A stretch of DNA of 64,000 bases from an uncultured Clostridia bacterium (lineage in GTDB: Bacteria > Bacillota > Clostridia > Oscillospirales > Acutalibacteraceae). Position 1 is the stretch's first letter. Every line of letters starts with the position of its first letter. Below are positions 8,545 through 17,578 of this stretch, in pieces. Made by a program: the position numbers and the translations under genes. The DNA lies in contig CALYBL010000021.1 of NCBI GenBank assembly GCA_944412495.1, positions 1 through 64,000 of the forward strand. Direction: 5' to 3'. Below the pieces are notes generated by a model, which searched no databases, had not been told where the DNA came from, and worked only from the letters and a program-made list of their open reading frames with translations.

Positions 8545-9225
8545 TCAGGCCTCGGATACACCCGATCCAAAAATTCTGTTCAGTTCTTTCATTGCGGTGT
8601 CGTCGGCAAAAGCCAGAATATGCTGGCCTGCACGTATAACCGTCTCTCCATGCGGTATTATCAGTGTATCGTCCTCATAAAGAGCGATAAGCAGCGCCTT
8701 GTCCGGCAGTTCAATTTCTGCTATTGATTTATCTACCGTAGGAGAGTGATAGTCTACGCGGACACGTACTATGGAGTATTCTCCTTTTGAGAGCTTAAGC
8801 AGTGTCATCATGGAATTGTAATTCATATCATCTGCAACCATGTGTCCGAGCAGATTTGCCTGATTTATCTGTACATCAACACCCATTCCGGCATTAAACA
8901 GCCATGCATTCTTAGGATTATTGACCCTTGCAACAACCTTAGGAACATCGTATTCAAATTTCGCCATCATCGCTGCAGTCAGATTAGTTTCATCCATGCC
9001 CGTAGTGCATACCAAAGCGTTGCAGCTGCGCACACCGGCCTTTTCAAGCAGAAGAGCGTCGGTACCGTCTCCCATCATTATGCATTCATCTTTAAGCCCG
9101 CTGTTTTTCAGCGCCTGAAGAGCTTTCTCTTTATTCTCAATGACGACAACGCTGTTGCCGTTTTCCACGAGCAGATTGGCAATGTACCCGCCGACCTGCC
9201 CTCCGCCGACAATAATAACCTTCAT
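8545..9225 (-). CDS. TrkA/RCK-family NAD-binding potassium regulatory protein (second of pair)
   Basis: Cytoplasmic protein of 226 residues with an N-terminal RCK Rossmann domain (IIVGGGQVGGYIA at 4-16, acidic ribose-binding Glu in VVVIENKEKA, and GDGTD) and a C-terminal TrkA-C domain (about 140-220, ending near GQHILAFADD). Such proteins bind NAD(H) or nucleotides and gate K+ channels such as TrkH/KtrB. No channel gene lies here; instead the gene follows another TrkA (18-base gap) and a P-type ATPase on the same strand. The start ATG follows AAAGGAGAG. The context suggests control of monovalent cation balance. Confidence 0.9.
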   Translation of the reverse strand: MKVIIVGGGQVGGYIANLLVENGNSVVVIENKEKALQALKNSGLKDECIMMGDGTDALLLEKAGVRSCNALVCTTGMDETNLTAAMMAKFEYDVPKVVARVNNPKNAWLFNAGMGVDVQINQANLLGHMVADDMNYNSMMTLLKLSKGEYSIVRVRVDYHSPTVDKSIAEIELPDKALLIALYEDDTLIIPHGETVIRAGQHILAFADDTAMKELNRIFGSGVSEA

Positions 9226-9243
9226 CTTAGCTCTCCTTTCCGC

Positions 9244-9894
9244 TTACAGCCGCAGCAGGTCTCTGGCCTGCACAAGATAGTCCTTGCGTATGGCAAGATA
9301 CAGCACGTCATTATATTCGCAGCACATGTCTGCCTCCGGCAGTATGGAATCGCCATGGCGTTCAAGCGCTATCGGATTCATCTTCCCCGTCACCGTAAGG
9401 TCCGAAAGCTTGGTACCGTCCAGCGCCGCCGGCACGCGGGCCTTTACAATCTGAACATCCTCGTTGCCGAGCTTGCGTACCACCCGCCAGCTCTTGTTGC
9501 CCTCAAGATATTCAACAATATTATTCATGCCAAGCCATGTAATCGATACGGTATAAATACCCATAGATTCAAACAGCCTTGCACGTACTGGGTCGTACAT
9601 GCGGGCTATGACCGTGGGAACATGATACACATTTTTGGCAATGTTCGCAACCACTGCATTAAGCGAATCACTGCTGGCACAGCTTATCACGACATCCGTC
9701 GTCGCGATTTCCGCTCTTTCCAGCACCTCCCTGTCATAGCCGACTCCGCATACGGTGCGGCCTGTAAACTCCTTGCTCAAGGCGTGGAAAGCGTCGGGAT
9801 CGCTGTCTATCACCGTAACGTCATGATTCTTGCGCGTTAAATACTCAGACACCCTGACTCCGAATTTTCCGCAGCCTATAACCAGTACCTTCAT
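9244..9894 (-). CDS. TrkA/RCK-family NAD-binding regulatory protein (first of pair)
   Basis: Protein of 216 residues beginning MKVLVIGCGKFGVRVSEYL, the nucleotide-binding glycine loop, with acidic VIDSDPDA at the second strand. An RCK core fills the first 140 residues and a TrkA-C domain follows (about 145-216). It differs clearly from its downstream partner, so the two could form a heteromeric ring like CeuO/TrkA pairs in ion-channel systems. Its start overlaps the end of the P-type ATPase gene by four bases (ATGA), a sign of translational coupling with the pump. No TrkH is visible in the window. Confidence 0.9.
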   Translation of the reverse strand: MKVLVIGCGKFGVRVSEYLTRKNHDVTVIDSDPDAFHALSKEFTGRTVCGVGYDREVLERAEIATTDVVISCASSDSLNAVVANIAKNVYHVPTVIARMYDPVRARLFESMGIYTVSITWLGMNNIVEYLEGNKSWRVVRKLGNEDVQIVKARVPAALDGTKLSDLTVTGKMNPIALERHGDSILPEADMCCEYNDVLYLAIRKDYLVQARDLLRL

Positions 9895-12725
9895 TTCTTC
9901 ACACTCCTTTTTGAACGAATCGTTCGAATAATTTTCTTTCTGCCTTCCTCAAGCCCAAACACGATAAACGGTATGCATATCAAATAAATCCATTCAATCA
10001 GCGTGATAGGCGCTGTATTGAATATCCCGTTGAGGAAGGGGATGTACATAATCGCAAGCAATATAACAATTTCTATCACTATGCCCACATTGATATATTT
10101 ATTAGTGAAAAGTCCCCGTTTGAACACGGACTCATAGTCAGTCCGGTTGTTGAATACCATGCCAATCTGTGAAAATATCACACCGGCCAGCATCATTGTC
10201 GTCGCCTGAGCATACACTGCCGTGCCTTCGGCAGCAATAGGCACGCTTGGCCAGCCGTTGAGGAAATTGGCCAGGAAATATCCGCCAAGTGCGAACAATG
10301 TCCCCAAAAGCCCGTACCAAATAAAGCCAACAAGTATGACATTTTTATTGAGCAGCCGCTCCTTCACCGAGCGCGGCGGCTTTTTCATAACATTGCTTTC
10401 GGATGCCTCAGCGCCAAGTCCCAGCGCAGGCACCATGTCTGTGCCGATATCTATGGTCAGTATCTGCAGCACGGTGAGCGGCACCGGAACTATTCCGCCG
10501 GAAATAAGGTACACGGCAGGCGCCGCGGCTTCGGGGGTGTTGCTGTCAAATATATAGCGCAAAAATTTGCGGATATTGTTATAAACAGTGCGTCCCTCTT
10601 CAATGGCGCGGACAATGGTTGCAAAATTATCGTCGCTGAGAATCATGTCGGCGGCTTCCTTCGCCACGTCCGTGCCGGTTATTCCCATCGCAATGCCTAT
10701 GTCGGCCTTTTTAAGCGCCGGAGAATCGTTTACGCCGTCGCCAGTAACCGCGACGATGTTGCCCATCTCCTGAAGCGCGCATACAATCCTGTATTTCTGC
10801 TCTGGAGCCATGCGCGCAAACACAACCTCACCGCTGAGTGCTTCCTTGAGGGCGGCGTCGTCCATGGCAGCAAGCTCGCTTCCGGATATGACGCGTGCGT
10901 CCTCGCTCTCGATAATGCCAATCTTCCGCGCAATGCTCTCTGCCGTGAGGCCATAGTCGCCGGTTATCATTATAATCTTTATGCCCGCGCTTCGGCAGAG
11001 CTTCACTGCTTCCTTTACCTCGCTGCGCGGCGGGTCCTGCATGGCGACAAGACCTATAAAGGTCAAGTCCCTCTCCACATTGTCTATATTATATTCACGT
11101 ATGGACTCAGGCAGCGTGTCGTCGTCCTTGCGCAGGGGGCGGTAGGCAACGGCCAGAACACGCAGGCCCTCACGGGCATAAGCGTCGTTTGCCTTCATTA
11201 TGCGCTCCTTGTCCTCCGCCGTCATTGCTCTTGGGGCAGAGCCGTCAAAGCAGCGGGTGCACAGCTCTATCACTTCGTTTGGCGCGCCCTTCATAAACGC
11301 AATTCGCCTGCTGCCCTCCAACGCCTCGCGTGACTGATGTATAGTGGTCATGCGCTTCCTTACGGAATCAAACGGCAGCTCCATAATTCTCGGGAAAAAC
11401 TGATTCATGAGCTTTATATCTATACCCGCCTTTTGGGCTGCTACGCCGAGGCATGCCTCCGTCGGATCGCCGAGCACTGTGTAGCGGTCCTTGCCCTCCT
11501 CCGGCGGAATTAGCTTTGCGTTCGCACACAGCGTGGCACCGCTCAGCAGCATATCCAATACCGCGCTTTTCTTCGCCGTCACCACAGTGTCGCCGTCTCG
11601 AACCTCTCCTACCGGAGCATAGCCCTCACCGCTGACGGTCATCTCAGACCGCATTGTCCACAAATGGTTGACGGTCATCTCGTTTTGAGTAAGCGTGCCG
11701 GTTTTGTCTGAGCAGATTACATTGGTGCAGCCCAGCGTTTCCACCGCCGACAGCTTTTTGACAAGCGCGTGCTCCTTGGCCATCCTCTGAACGGCCAGTG
11801 CAAGAGAAAGCGTTACCGCCGGCAGCAGTCCCTCCGGGATAAAGGCCACGACCATCCCCAGGGCGAACAAAAACGACTCCATTATCGGGTCCTGTACGAG
11901 AAATACTGCTATAAGCATGAATACTACGCCCACACTAAGGGCAATAACCGCTATCTGCTTGGTAAGGACATTAAGCTCCTTTTGAAGCGGAGAGAGGCTC
12001 TTTTCTGTATTCTGCGTCAGATTCGCTATCTTGCCGAATTCACTGTTCATGCCGGTGGAAACCACCAGAGTTCGGCAGGTGCCCGCAGCAGCGGAGGTAC
12101 CGGAAAACACCATGTTCTCCGCCTCTAAATAGCTGCACTCCTTCTGCATTGCGTCTCCGCTTTTACGTATAGGATTGCTCTCGCCCGTCAGCGTGGACTG
12201 GTCGGCGCAGAAGTCATTGCTCCTGAGGATTCTTGCGTCGGCACATATACGGTCGCCCTCCTCTAAAAGCATTATGTCGCCCGGCACTATGTCAGACGCC
12301 AGTATTTTTATCTCCTTATCGTCTCGAACTACGCGGGCATAGGACGGCAGCATCTTCTGCAGGGCGTTTGTCGCCTTTTCCGCCCTAAACTCCTGAAAAA
12401 AAGAAAAGAAGCCGTTGATAAGGTTTACGCAAAAAATTGAAATGCCAAGTGCAAGAGCGCCTGATACAATCGCCATTATTCCGCCGGCCCACAGCAGCAG
12501 GGCCATGAGGCTTGTAAAGTTGGCCAGCAGCTTTCTGAACATGCTCTTCTGCTTTTTCTGCGCAAGCTCGTTTTTTCCGTACTGCTCCAGCCGCTTATCC
12601 GCCTCTGCCTGTGACAGGCCGCGCATGTTGGAATTCATCAGCCTGCATGCCTCCACGGGGTTTGCGTAAAGTATTTTCTGCTTAATGTCCGTGATTTCGG
12701 TTTCCTCGTTCTTCCTGTTTTCCAT
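9891..12725 (-). CDS. Cation-transporting P-type ATPase, Na,K-ATPase-like (P2 type)
   Basis: Polytopic membrane pump of 944 residues with an N-terminal cation-ATPase domain. Motifs in order: TGES (180-183, actuator), PEGLL (297-301, TM4), phosphorylation site DKTGTLTQNE (340-349), KGAP (479-482, nucleotide domain), TGDGVND (661-667), SNTPE (728-732, TM5) and DIGTDMVP (759-766, TM6). In animal Na,K-ATPase the ion ligands lie at the matching Glu of TM4, Ser/Asn/Glu of TM5 and two Asp of TM6, and all are present here (E298, S728, N729, E732, D759, D763). That favours Na+/K+ rather than Ca2+ transport, though SERCA-like pumps share part of the set. Overlap with a TrkA gene supports a role in K+/Na+ balance. 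Confidence 0.92.
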   Translation of the reverse strand: MENRKNEETEITDIKQKILYANPVEACRLMNSNMRGLSQAEADKRLEQYGKNELAQKKQKSMFRKLLANFTSLMALLLWAGGIMAIVSGALALGISIFCVNLINGFFSFFQEFRAEKATNALQKMLPSYARVVRDDKEIKILASDIVPGDIMLLEEGDRICADARILRSNDFCADQSTLTGESNPIRKSGDAMQKECSYLEAENMVFSGTSAAAGTCRTLVVSTGMNSEFGKIANLTQNTEKSLSPLQKELNVLTKQIAVIALSVGVVFMLIAVFLVQDPIMESFLFALGMVVAFIPEGLLPAVTLSLALAVQRMAKEHALVKKLSAVETLGCTNVICSDKTGTLTQNEMTVNHLWTMRSEMTVSGEGYAPVGEVRDGDTVVTAKKSAVLDMLLSGATLCANAKLIPPEEGKDRYTVLGDPTEACLGVAAQKAGIDIKLMNQFFPRIMELPFDSVRKRMTTIHQSREALEGSRRIAFMKGAPNEVIELCTRCFDGSAPRAMTAEDKERIMKANDAYAREGLRVLAVAYRPLRKDDDTLPESIREYNIDNVERDLTFIGLVAMQDPPRSEVKEAVKLCRSAGIKIIMITGDYGLTAESIARKIGIIESEDARVISGSELAAMDDAALKEALSGEVVFARMAPEQKYRIVCALQEMGNIVAVTGDGVNDSPALKKADIGIAMGITGTDVAKEAADMILSDDNFATIVRAIEEGRTVYNNIRKFLRYIFDSNTPEAAAPAVYLISGGIVPVPLTVLQILTIDIGTDMVPALGLGAEASESNVMKKPPRSVKERLLNKNVILVGFIWYGLLGTLFALGGYFLANFLNGWPSVPIAAEGTAVYAQATTMMLAGVIFSQIGMVFNNRTDYESVFKRGLFTNKYINVGIVIEIVILLAIMYIPFLNGIFNTAPITLIEWIYLICIPFIVFGLEEGRKKIIRTIRSKRSVKK

Positions 12726-13557
12726 TATTCCTTTCTCCTGTTGAAATCAGTTTGCAATAAAGCCTCTGATGTCCTGCCGACGCATTTTCTGTGATGAACA
12801 TGCATCAAAAAGCAAGCGCTTGACCGCTCAATTTTAAGCGCATTTCTGCATCCTGCATTGAAAAAAGCAGTATTGATATCGGCTGCTTTTTATACGGCTT
12901 TACTGCGTATTTCAGCATAGTACATATTATAGGATAAGAGCAATTAGAAGTCAATAGCCTCTAAGGGAAAATCACAAAACCATGGCTTGAATTTTACATG
13001 CATATTCGGGAGCATTAATCAGCGCTGAAATTCACACTAAAAATAGCCTTAAATCCGCAACAGCCGGCCTGACATATAACCCAATTCCTCACTTTGGCAT
13101 TACGGCAGAAGGACAGGCGGTGTCCGGGAGGTGACTATCCGGCAGCAAGCACCTCAAAGAACTTTTAGCCGGCAAAAGCGGCGCCTGACATTTTATTCAT
13201 TATATTCTAAGCATATATCAGCGCCTTTATGCAAATCTCTCAATGCAAGGCCGTGACAGATCTTAATATACTGCATGCATATCACATTACGCAGTCACCT
13301 CCTCATCACGGCAGCAGAATAAAATTCCATCATTTTTTGCAAAAGCTACAGAAAAGCTTATCGGGAGCAAAAGCACTTGCATACTTTGCAGCACATCCCT
13401 ATGCTTACAGAGCTCGGATATATGGTCGCCGGCCTTAACAGAGCTTTGACGGCTTTACGGCATTTCAAAAGCTCGAAATTGAAGCAGAAATTGTCAGGCA
13501 TCCTCGCATGAAAATGTAATAAATCAGATATTGGCAACGATAAAATAAATGTATATC
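12726..13557. other. Gene-free region of 832 bases between pump and GtrII genes
   Basis: No supported gene. A 9-bp stem AAAAAGCAG (12862-12870) with CTGCTTTTT (12883-12891) looks like a bidirectional terminator and could end transcription from the GtrII gene. Around 13105-13180 short GC stems (GGACA/TGTCC, AGGTG/CACCT) occur, without an identifiable RNA family. Confidence 0.5.
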
Positions 13558-15111
13558 CTACTTTCTCACATTGTTTACGGAAAACCATTTGTCACTCGGC
13601 TCGGAAAGCTTGACTATAATAACATCGTCGAGGACCGCCATACTTCCCTCTTCCGGCCAGCACGGCATGCCTTTTGAGCGCTCATATCCTTTTTCCCTAA
13701 GCCCGTCAGTCGGCTTTAGTGTATCATATCCCTCAGCCCTCAAAAAATCGTGCATTCGGTTATTGTTGCCGTCGTCCCATTCAAAAAACGAGGCACTCTG
13801 AACACGGTCTGAGTCTGCCACGGGAAGTCTGCGCTCTGTATGCCCGACAAAAAGGATGGGCTTATCAGCATAATTGATGCCGTCTTTTTCCAGCTGTTCG
13901 ATAATCTGTACGCCAAGCTCTTTATCGGCCGTATAGCTGACATAATTTCCGTAAAACATCAAATTCATGCTTACGACGTTTATGGCAAGAATAAGCGACG
14001 TTAGGGCAGCAGCCGATATTTTTGACCATTTAAGCCTTGAGGCATATTGAATAATAAGCAGCAGCTCAAGCGCTAAGGCAAGCGAAAGCGCCAGAAGTAT
14101 TCGCCCCAAAAACCTCCAGTTAAGCAACAGCAGATTCATGAGAAACGGTGAGACTGCCAACGCCGCCAGGCTTAGGCCAAGCCAGACGCGGTCCGCAATG
14201 CTCTTCTGCTTTATTATCAGCACCACCGCCAGAACCACAAAGGCGATTTCCGTGAGAAAAATTGCAGCGCCGCCTATCGCTCCCCAGCCTAAAAATGCCT
14301 TAACGGCGCCCAGAATGGTGTTCGGCAGATTTTCGGAGATATTGTCCCAGCCGATATATCCGCCCGCGTGCGCCGAATTGCTGAGTGAGAAAAGCCTGTT
14401 CAGACCTGCGTTCACTGCCATATAAGCAGCCAAAAAAGCAATAAATATAAAAACTGCGCGCAATATATTTCTTATCAGCGCCCTTTTTTCAATACCGCAG
14501 TAAAGCTGCGCCAGCAAAAAATACCCCGCCACGGCCGTAACATATACGACGGCAAACGCCTGGAAAAACGAGACCGACACAAATCCCAGAATAATGCTCA
14601 AAGCGAAGTATCTCTTCTTTCTGGAGTTAAAATATACAAGCGTACTCAAAAAGCACAGACTCATTACAAGCATGGCCGCCGCCTGCTGAAAATTGAACAT
14701 CGAAAATGAAAGAAAATCTCCTGTTACGAACGGGAGCGCCGGAAAGACCGATAAAAAAGCGAATACAGCGGCCGCTTTGAAATCATGCTTCAGCTTAGCA
14801 AAGGAGTACATGAAAAATACGCCTGCAAAATAGTATATAAGCACCGCCAGGATGTCCCACAGTATGGGGATGTATCTGCCAAGCGGCGAGAATACCGAAT
14901 CAAAAAGGTACAGTCCAAACCTGCCCTGACTCACCCATATGCTTTTTATGAGCTGAGGGTCTGTGTTTTTTATCCACGTTTCTTCATCTATCTGAAGAGT
15001 ATAGTGCGTAAGCATAAAAGCATAACATGCCAGCACAAGCAGCAGCGCCGCCAAAATGGCCGCCCTGTATCTGCGCAGAAAGCTTAAAAATCCGTGTACA
15101 GACTTCTCCAA
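13558..15111 (-). CDS. GtrII-like polytopic membrane glycosyltransferase-family protein
   Basis: A 517-residue integral membrane protein with roughly ten to twelve hydrophobic segments from residue 14 to about 390, then a soluble C-terminal tail. After TM1 comes HYTLQIDEETWIK, an acidic DE-rich external motif typical of GT-C-type and GtrII (phage serotype-conversion glucosyltransferase) proteins, followed by WVSQGRFGLYL, a pattern I associate with that family. It probably uses a lipid-linked sugar to modify a surface glycan. The start is TTG at 15111, five bases after GGGGGTG. The gene stands alone, with no polysaccharide cluster around it. The assignment rests on motif memory and topology. 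Confidence 0.7.
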   Translation of the reverse strand: MEKSVHGFLSFLRRYRAAILAALLLVLACYAFMLTHYTLQIDEETWIKNTDPQLIKSIWVSQGRFGLYLFDSVFSPLGRYIPILWDILAVLIYYFAGVFFMYSFAKLKHDFKAAAVFAFLSVFPALPFVTGDFLSFSMFNFQQAAAMLVMSLCFLSTLVYFNSRKKRYFALSIILGFVSVSFFQAFAVVYVTAVAGYFLLAQLYCGIEKRALIRNILRAVFIFIAFLAAYMAVNAGLNRLFSLSNSAHAGGYIGWDNISENLPNTILGAVKAFLGWGAIGGAAIFLTEIAFVVLAVVLIIKQKSIADRVWLGLSLAALAVSPFLMNLLLLNWRFLGRILLALSLALALELLLIIQYASRLKWSKISAAALTSLILAINVVSMNLMFYGNYVSYTADKELGVQIIEQLEKDGINYADKPILFVGHTERRLPVADSDRVQSASFFEWDDGNNNRMHDFLRAEGYDTLKPTDGLREKGYERSKGMPCWPEEGSMAVLDDVIIVKLSEPSDKWFSVNNVRK

Positions 15112-15276
15112 TTCTACACCCCCAATAATAATTATATTTATTATGCATCACACTGTCAATTTTTACCGATAGATTAGCTCCGCCTTCAGATTTTTGCAAA
15201 GAAACACACCTGTTTAAAATTAAGGCTTCACAAAAAGACATTTTTTTGTTAAAATATTATCAGTTTGATTTTTGCA

Positions 15277-15302
15277 GAATAGTGTGAAAAATCACACTAT
15301 TC
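15277..15302. repeat. Perfect 11-bp inverted repeat upstream of degV
   Basis: GAATAGTGTGA (15277-15287), AAAA, TCACACTATTC (15292-15302), in the 323-base gap between the divergent GtrII and DegV genes. The following T-poor TATTATATT makes a terminator doubtful; a dimeric-repressor operator is equally possible. The rest of the gap, 15112-15276 and 15303-15434, shows no other feature. Confidence 0.6.
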
Positions 15303-15434
15303 TATTATATTGACCTCAAAATGTGCTTTGGTATATTTACGGCAAAGCCTTGTATCATGCCTTGTCCGGCTACAGGCAGGGAACAACATGATTCCTAATT
15401 GCTGCTTGTAGTCAGAAAGGCTATGTGAATTTAT

Positions 15435-16319
15435 ATGAGTAAAACGGCTATATGCACCGACAGCAACAGCGGCATTACCCAAGCCGAGGCAAAGTCTCTC
15501 GGCGTTTTTGTCCTGCCGATGCCTTTTGTCATGAACGGCAAAGCCTGCTTTGAGGATATCAATCTCACACAGGCGGAATTTTATGCGGCGCTTGAAAAGG
15601 GCGCGGAGATTTCCACCTCACAGCCGGCGGTCGGCAATGTGACGGATCTTTGGAACGGCATACTCGAAAATTACGATGAGGTCGTACATATACCGATGTC
15701 CAGCGGACTGAGCGCCTCCTGCCACACGGCAGCCATGCTGGCGGAGGACTACGGCGGCAAGGTTCAGGTCGTAAACAACCAGCGCATCTCTGTGACGCAG
15801 CGCCAGTCGGTGCTCGACGCACTCAAAATGGCGGAAAACGGAATATCCGCCGCCGAGATAAAAGAGCGCCTGGAGGCGGCAAAGTTTGATTCCAGCATAT
15901 ATATCATGGTGGATACCCTCAAATATTTGAAAAAGGGCGGAAGGGTCACGCCGGCGGCCGCGGCCATAGGCACGGTACTGCAGATTAAGCCGGTGCTGCA
16001 GATTCAGGGCGAAAGGCTGGACGCCTTTGCAAAGGCGCGCGGCGTAAAGCAGGCCAAAAAGATACTCATAGATGCCATGAAGGCCGATTTTGAGGGACGC
16101 TTTGCCGACTGCTCCACACCCGATAAAATGCACCTCGAAATGGCTTACACCTATGATATCGGCGCGGCTATGGAATTTAAAGCGGAGGTCGAGCAGGCTT
16201 TTCCCGGCTTTGACATACACATGGATCCGCTCTCGCTCAGTGTGTCCTGTCACATAGGCCCCGGCGCACTTGCCGTTGCCTGCTCAAAACGGATTGACAC
16301 AAAACAGGCGGTGCTTTAA
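15435..16319 (+). CDS. DegV family fatty-acid-binding protein
   Basis: A 294-residue cytosolic protein of the DegV/FakB fold. It begins KTAICTDSNSGITQAEA, the typical T-D-S-x-x lipid head-group loop. Further family marks are the second loop TSQPAVGNV, the MSSGLSASCHTA segment, the VDTLKYLKKGGRVTPAAAAIG helix-turn and a C-terminal HIGPGALAVAC. FakB proteins hold a fatty acid and present it to the FakA kinase; no fakA lies here, so this may be one of several paralogues. Length matches the family (280-295). Confidence 0.93.
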   Translation: MSKTAICTDSNSGITQAEAKSLGVFVLPMPFVMNGKACFEDINLTQAEFYAALEKGAEISTSQPAVGNVTDLWNGILENYDEVVHIPMSSGLSASCHTAAMLAEDYGGKVQVVNNQRISVTQRQSVLDALKMAENGISAAEIKERLEAAKFDSSIYIMVDTLKYLKKGGRVTPAAAAIGTVLQIKPVLQIQGERLDAFAKARGVKQAKKILIDAMKADFEGRFADCSTPDKMHLEMAYTYDIGAAMEFKAEVEQAFPGFDIHMDPLSLSVSCHIGPGALAVACSKRIDTKQAVL

Positions 16320-16351
16320 GGCATTGCAGGCTTTAAATATGATACCAAGGG

Positions 16352-16385
16352 GCCGGCACAGAGAGTATGCTCTAATAATGCCGGC
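16352..16385. repeat. Imperfect hairpin after degV
   Basis: GCCGGCA (16352-16358) pairs with TGCCGGC (16379-16385), and AGAG/CTCT forms an inner stem. It lies 32 bases past the degV stop. There is no T run, so termination is uncertain. Confidence 0.45.
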
Positions 16386-16616
16386 GAAGAATTGTCCAAA
16401 GACTCTGCAAGGCGTGCCTGCACGTGCAGCGGCCGGATATTGAGGGCGCCGCGTGCTTTAATTCTTAGGAAAGCGGCCAAAAAGCGAAGCTTTTGCCTTT
16501 ATACTGATTTTCTGCGGATTTTATCTCCGCCTTTGCCGTTTATTTATGTATTGCAATTTATAGCCTTGGGTAATATACTAATATCTAAAGAAGCACAAAT
16601 GAAAGGATGAAAACTT

Positions 16617-16814
16617 ATGACAGTTACTAAAGATACATTGATAGGCGATATCCTTGACGCCGATATGACCACTGCCGAGTATTTTCTCGAAATGGGCATG
16701 CACTGCCTCGGCTGCCCCGCTTCAAGAGGCGAAAGCATTGAGCAGGCATGCGATGTTCACGGCGTTGACGTCAACGAGCTTATCGAAAAGCTGAACGCCC
16801 ACATGAACGCGTAG
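16617..16814 (+). CDS. DUF1858 protein (hybrid-cluster-protein-associated CxxC domain)
   Basis: A 65-residue protein consisting of one DUF1858 domain. It shows the start TKDTLIGDILDADMTTAEYF, the core MGMHCLGCPASRGES with a redox-type C-x-x-C, and a helical tail ending NELIEKLNAHM. The domain is named after its association with hybrid cluster (prismane) proteins and is proposed to act in thiol redox or metal binding; its role is unproven. It is followed after four bases by trmK, probably in one transcript. ATG follows AAAGGATG. Confidence 0.9.
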   Translation: MTVTKDTLIGDILDADMTTAEYFLEMGMHCLGCPASRGESIEQACDVHGVDVNELIEKLNAHMNA

Positions 16815-16818
16815 GGCT

Positions 16819-17502
16819 GTGCAGGCTTTAAGCAGTCGTCTGAAAACAGCGGCGCAGTTTGCAAGAGCAGGCTTGACCATCGCCGACATCGGCACCGACC
16901 ATGCCTATCTTCCTATATATCTTGTGCAGAAAGGCACGTCGGTGAGGGCAATAGCGTCCGATATCGCGGAGGGGCCGCTTGAGTCAGCAAGAAAAAATGT
17001 TGAAAGAGCAGGGCTTTCGGGCCTTGTCGAATTAAGGCTTGGCAGCGGGCTTAGCACCATAGGCGCCCATGACGCGGATGATATTTTTATCTGCGGAATG
17101 GGCGGTCTTGTTATATCTGAAATTATAGCTGCCACTCCATGGCTGAAGAACGGCGGCAAGCGGCTTGTTTTACAGCCTATGACGAAAGCGTACGAGCTCA
17201 GAAAATTTCTCTTCTCTAACGGCTATGACATAAAGGCCGAAAGGGCGGTACGCGACGCGCATAAGGTATACACTGTCATGTGCGCCGAGTATTCAGGAGA
17301 GATTAAAGGCAACGAGCTGCTGTTTTACGCCGGGCGGCTGGATCCTGTCACCGACGGCTGTGCTAATGATTATCTGCGCAAGGTTTGCATGGATATTTCG
17401 AATAAGATAATCGGGGCCGCGGCTGTGGGTGACAGTGCCGGAGAGGCGCGGCTAATATCCGTAAGAAAGGAAATTGAAAGGCTTATCACGCAGCACTCTT
17501 AA
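16819..17502 (+). CDS. trmK: tRNA (adenine(22)-N(1))-methyltransferase TrmK
   Basis: A 227-residue SAM-dependent enzyme that methylates N1 of A22 in tRNA. Motifs: the SAM glycine loop IADIGTDHAYLPIYLV (about 21-36), ASDIAEGPLESARKN, DIFICGMGGLVISEII (the catalytic GMGG region) and LVLQPMTKAYELRKFL. The start is GTG at 16819, four bases after the DUF1858 stop. The neighbour Nif3 (YqfO) follows, exactly as yqfN-yqfO in Bacillus, which supports the call. Confidence 0.94.
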   Translation: MQALSSRLKTAAQFARAGLTIADIGTDHAYLPIYLVQKGTSVRAIASDIAEGPLESARKNVERAGLSGLVELRLGSGLSTIGAHDADDIFICGMGGLVISEIIAATPWLKNGGKRLVLQPMTKAYELRKFLFSNGYDIKAERAVRDAHKVYTVMCAEYSGEIKGNELLFYAGRLDPVTDGCANDYLRKVCMDISNKIIGAAAVGDSAGEARLISVRKEIERLITQHS

Positions 17503-17578
17503 TTGGCTGAGAAGCTTTTTAACAATATATTTACCGCCGGTATAAAAGCTTAACCGGCTCAAGAAAGGCAGTAAGAGT

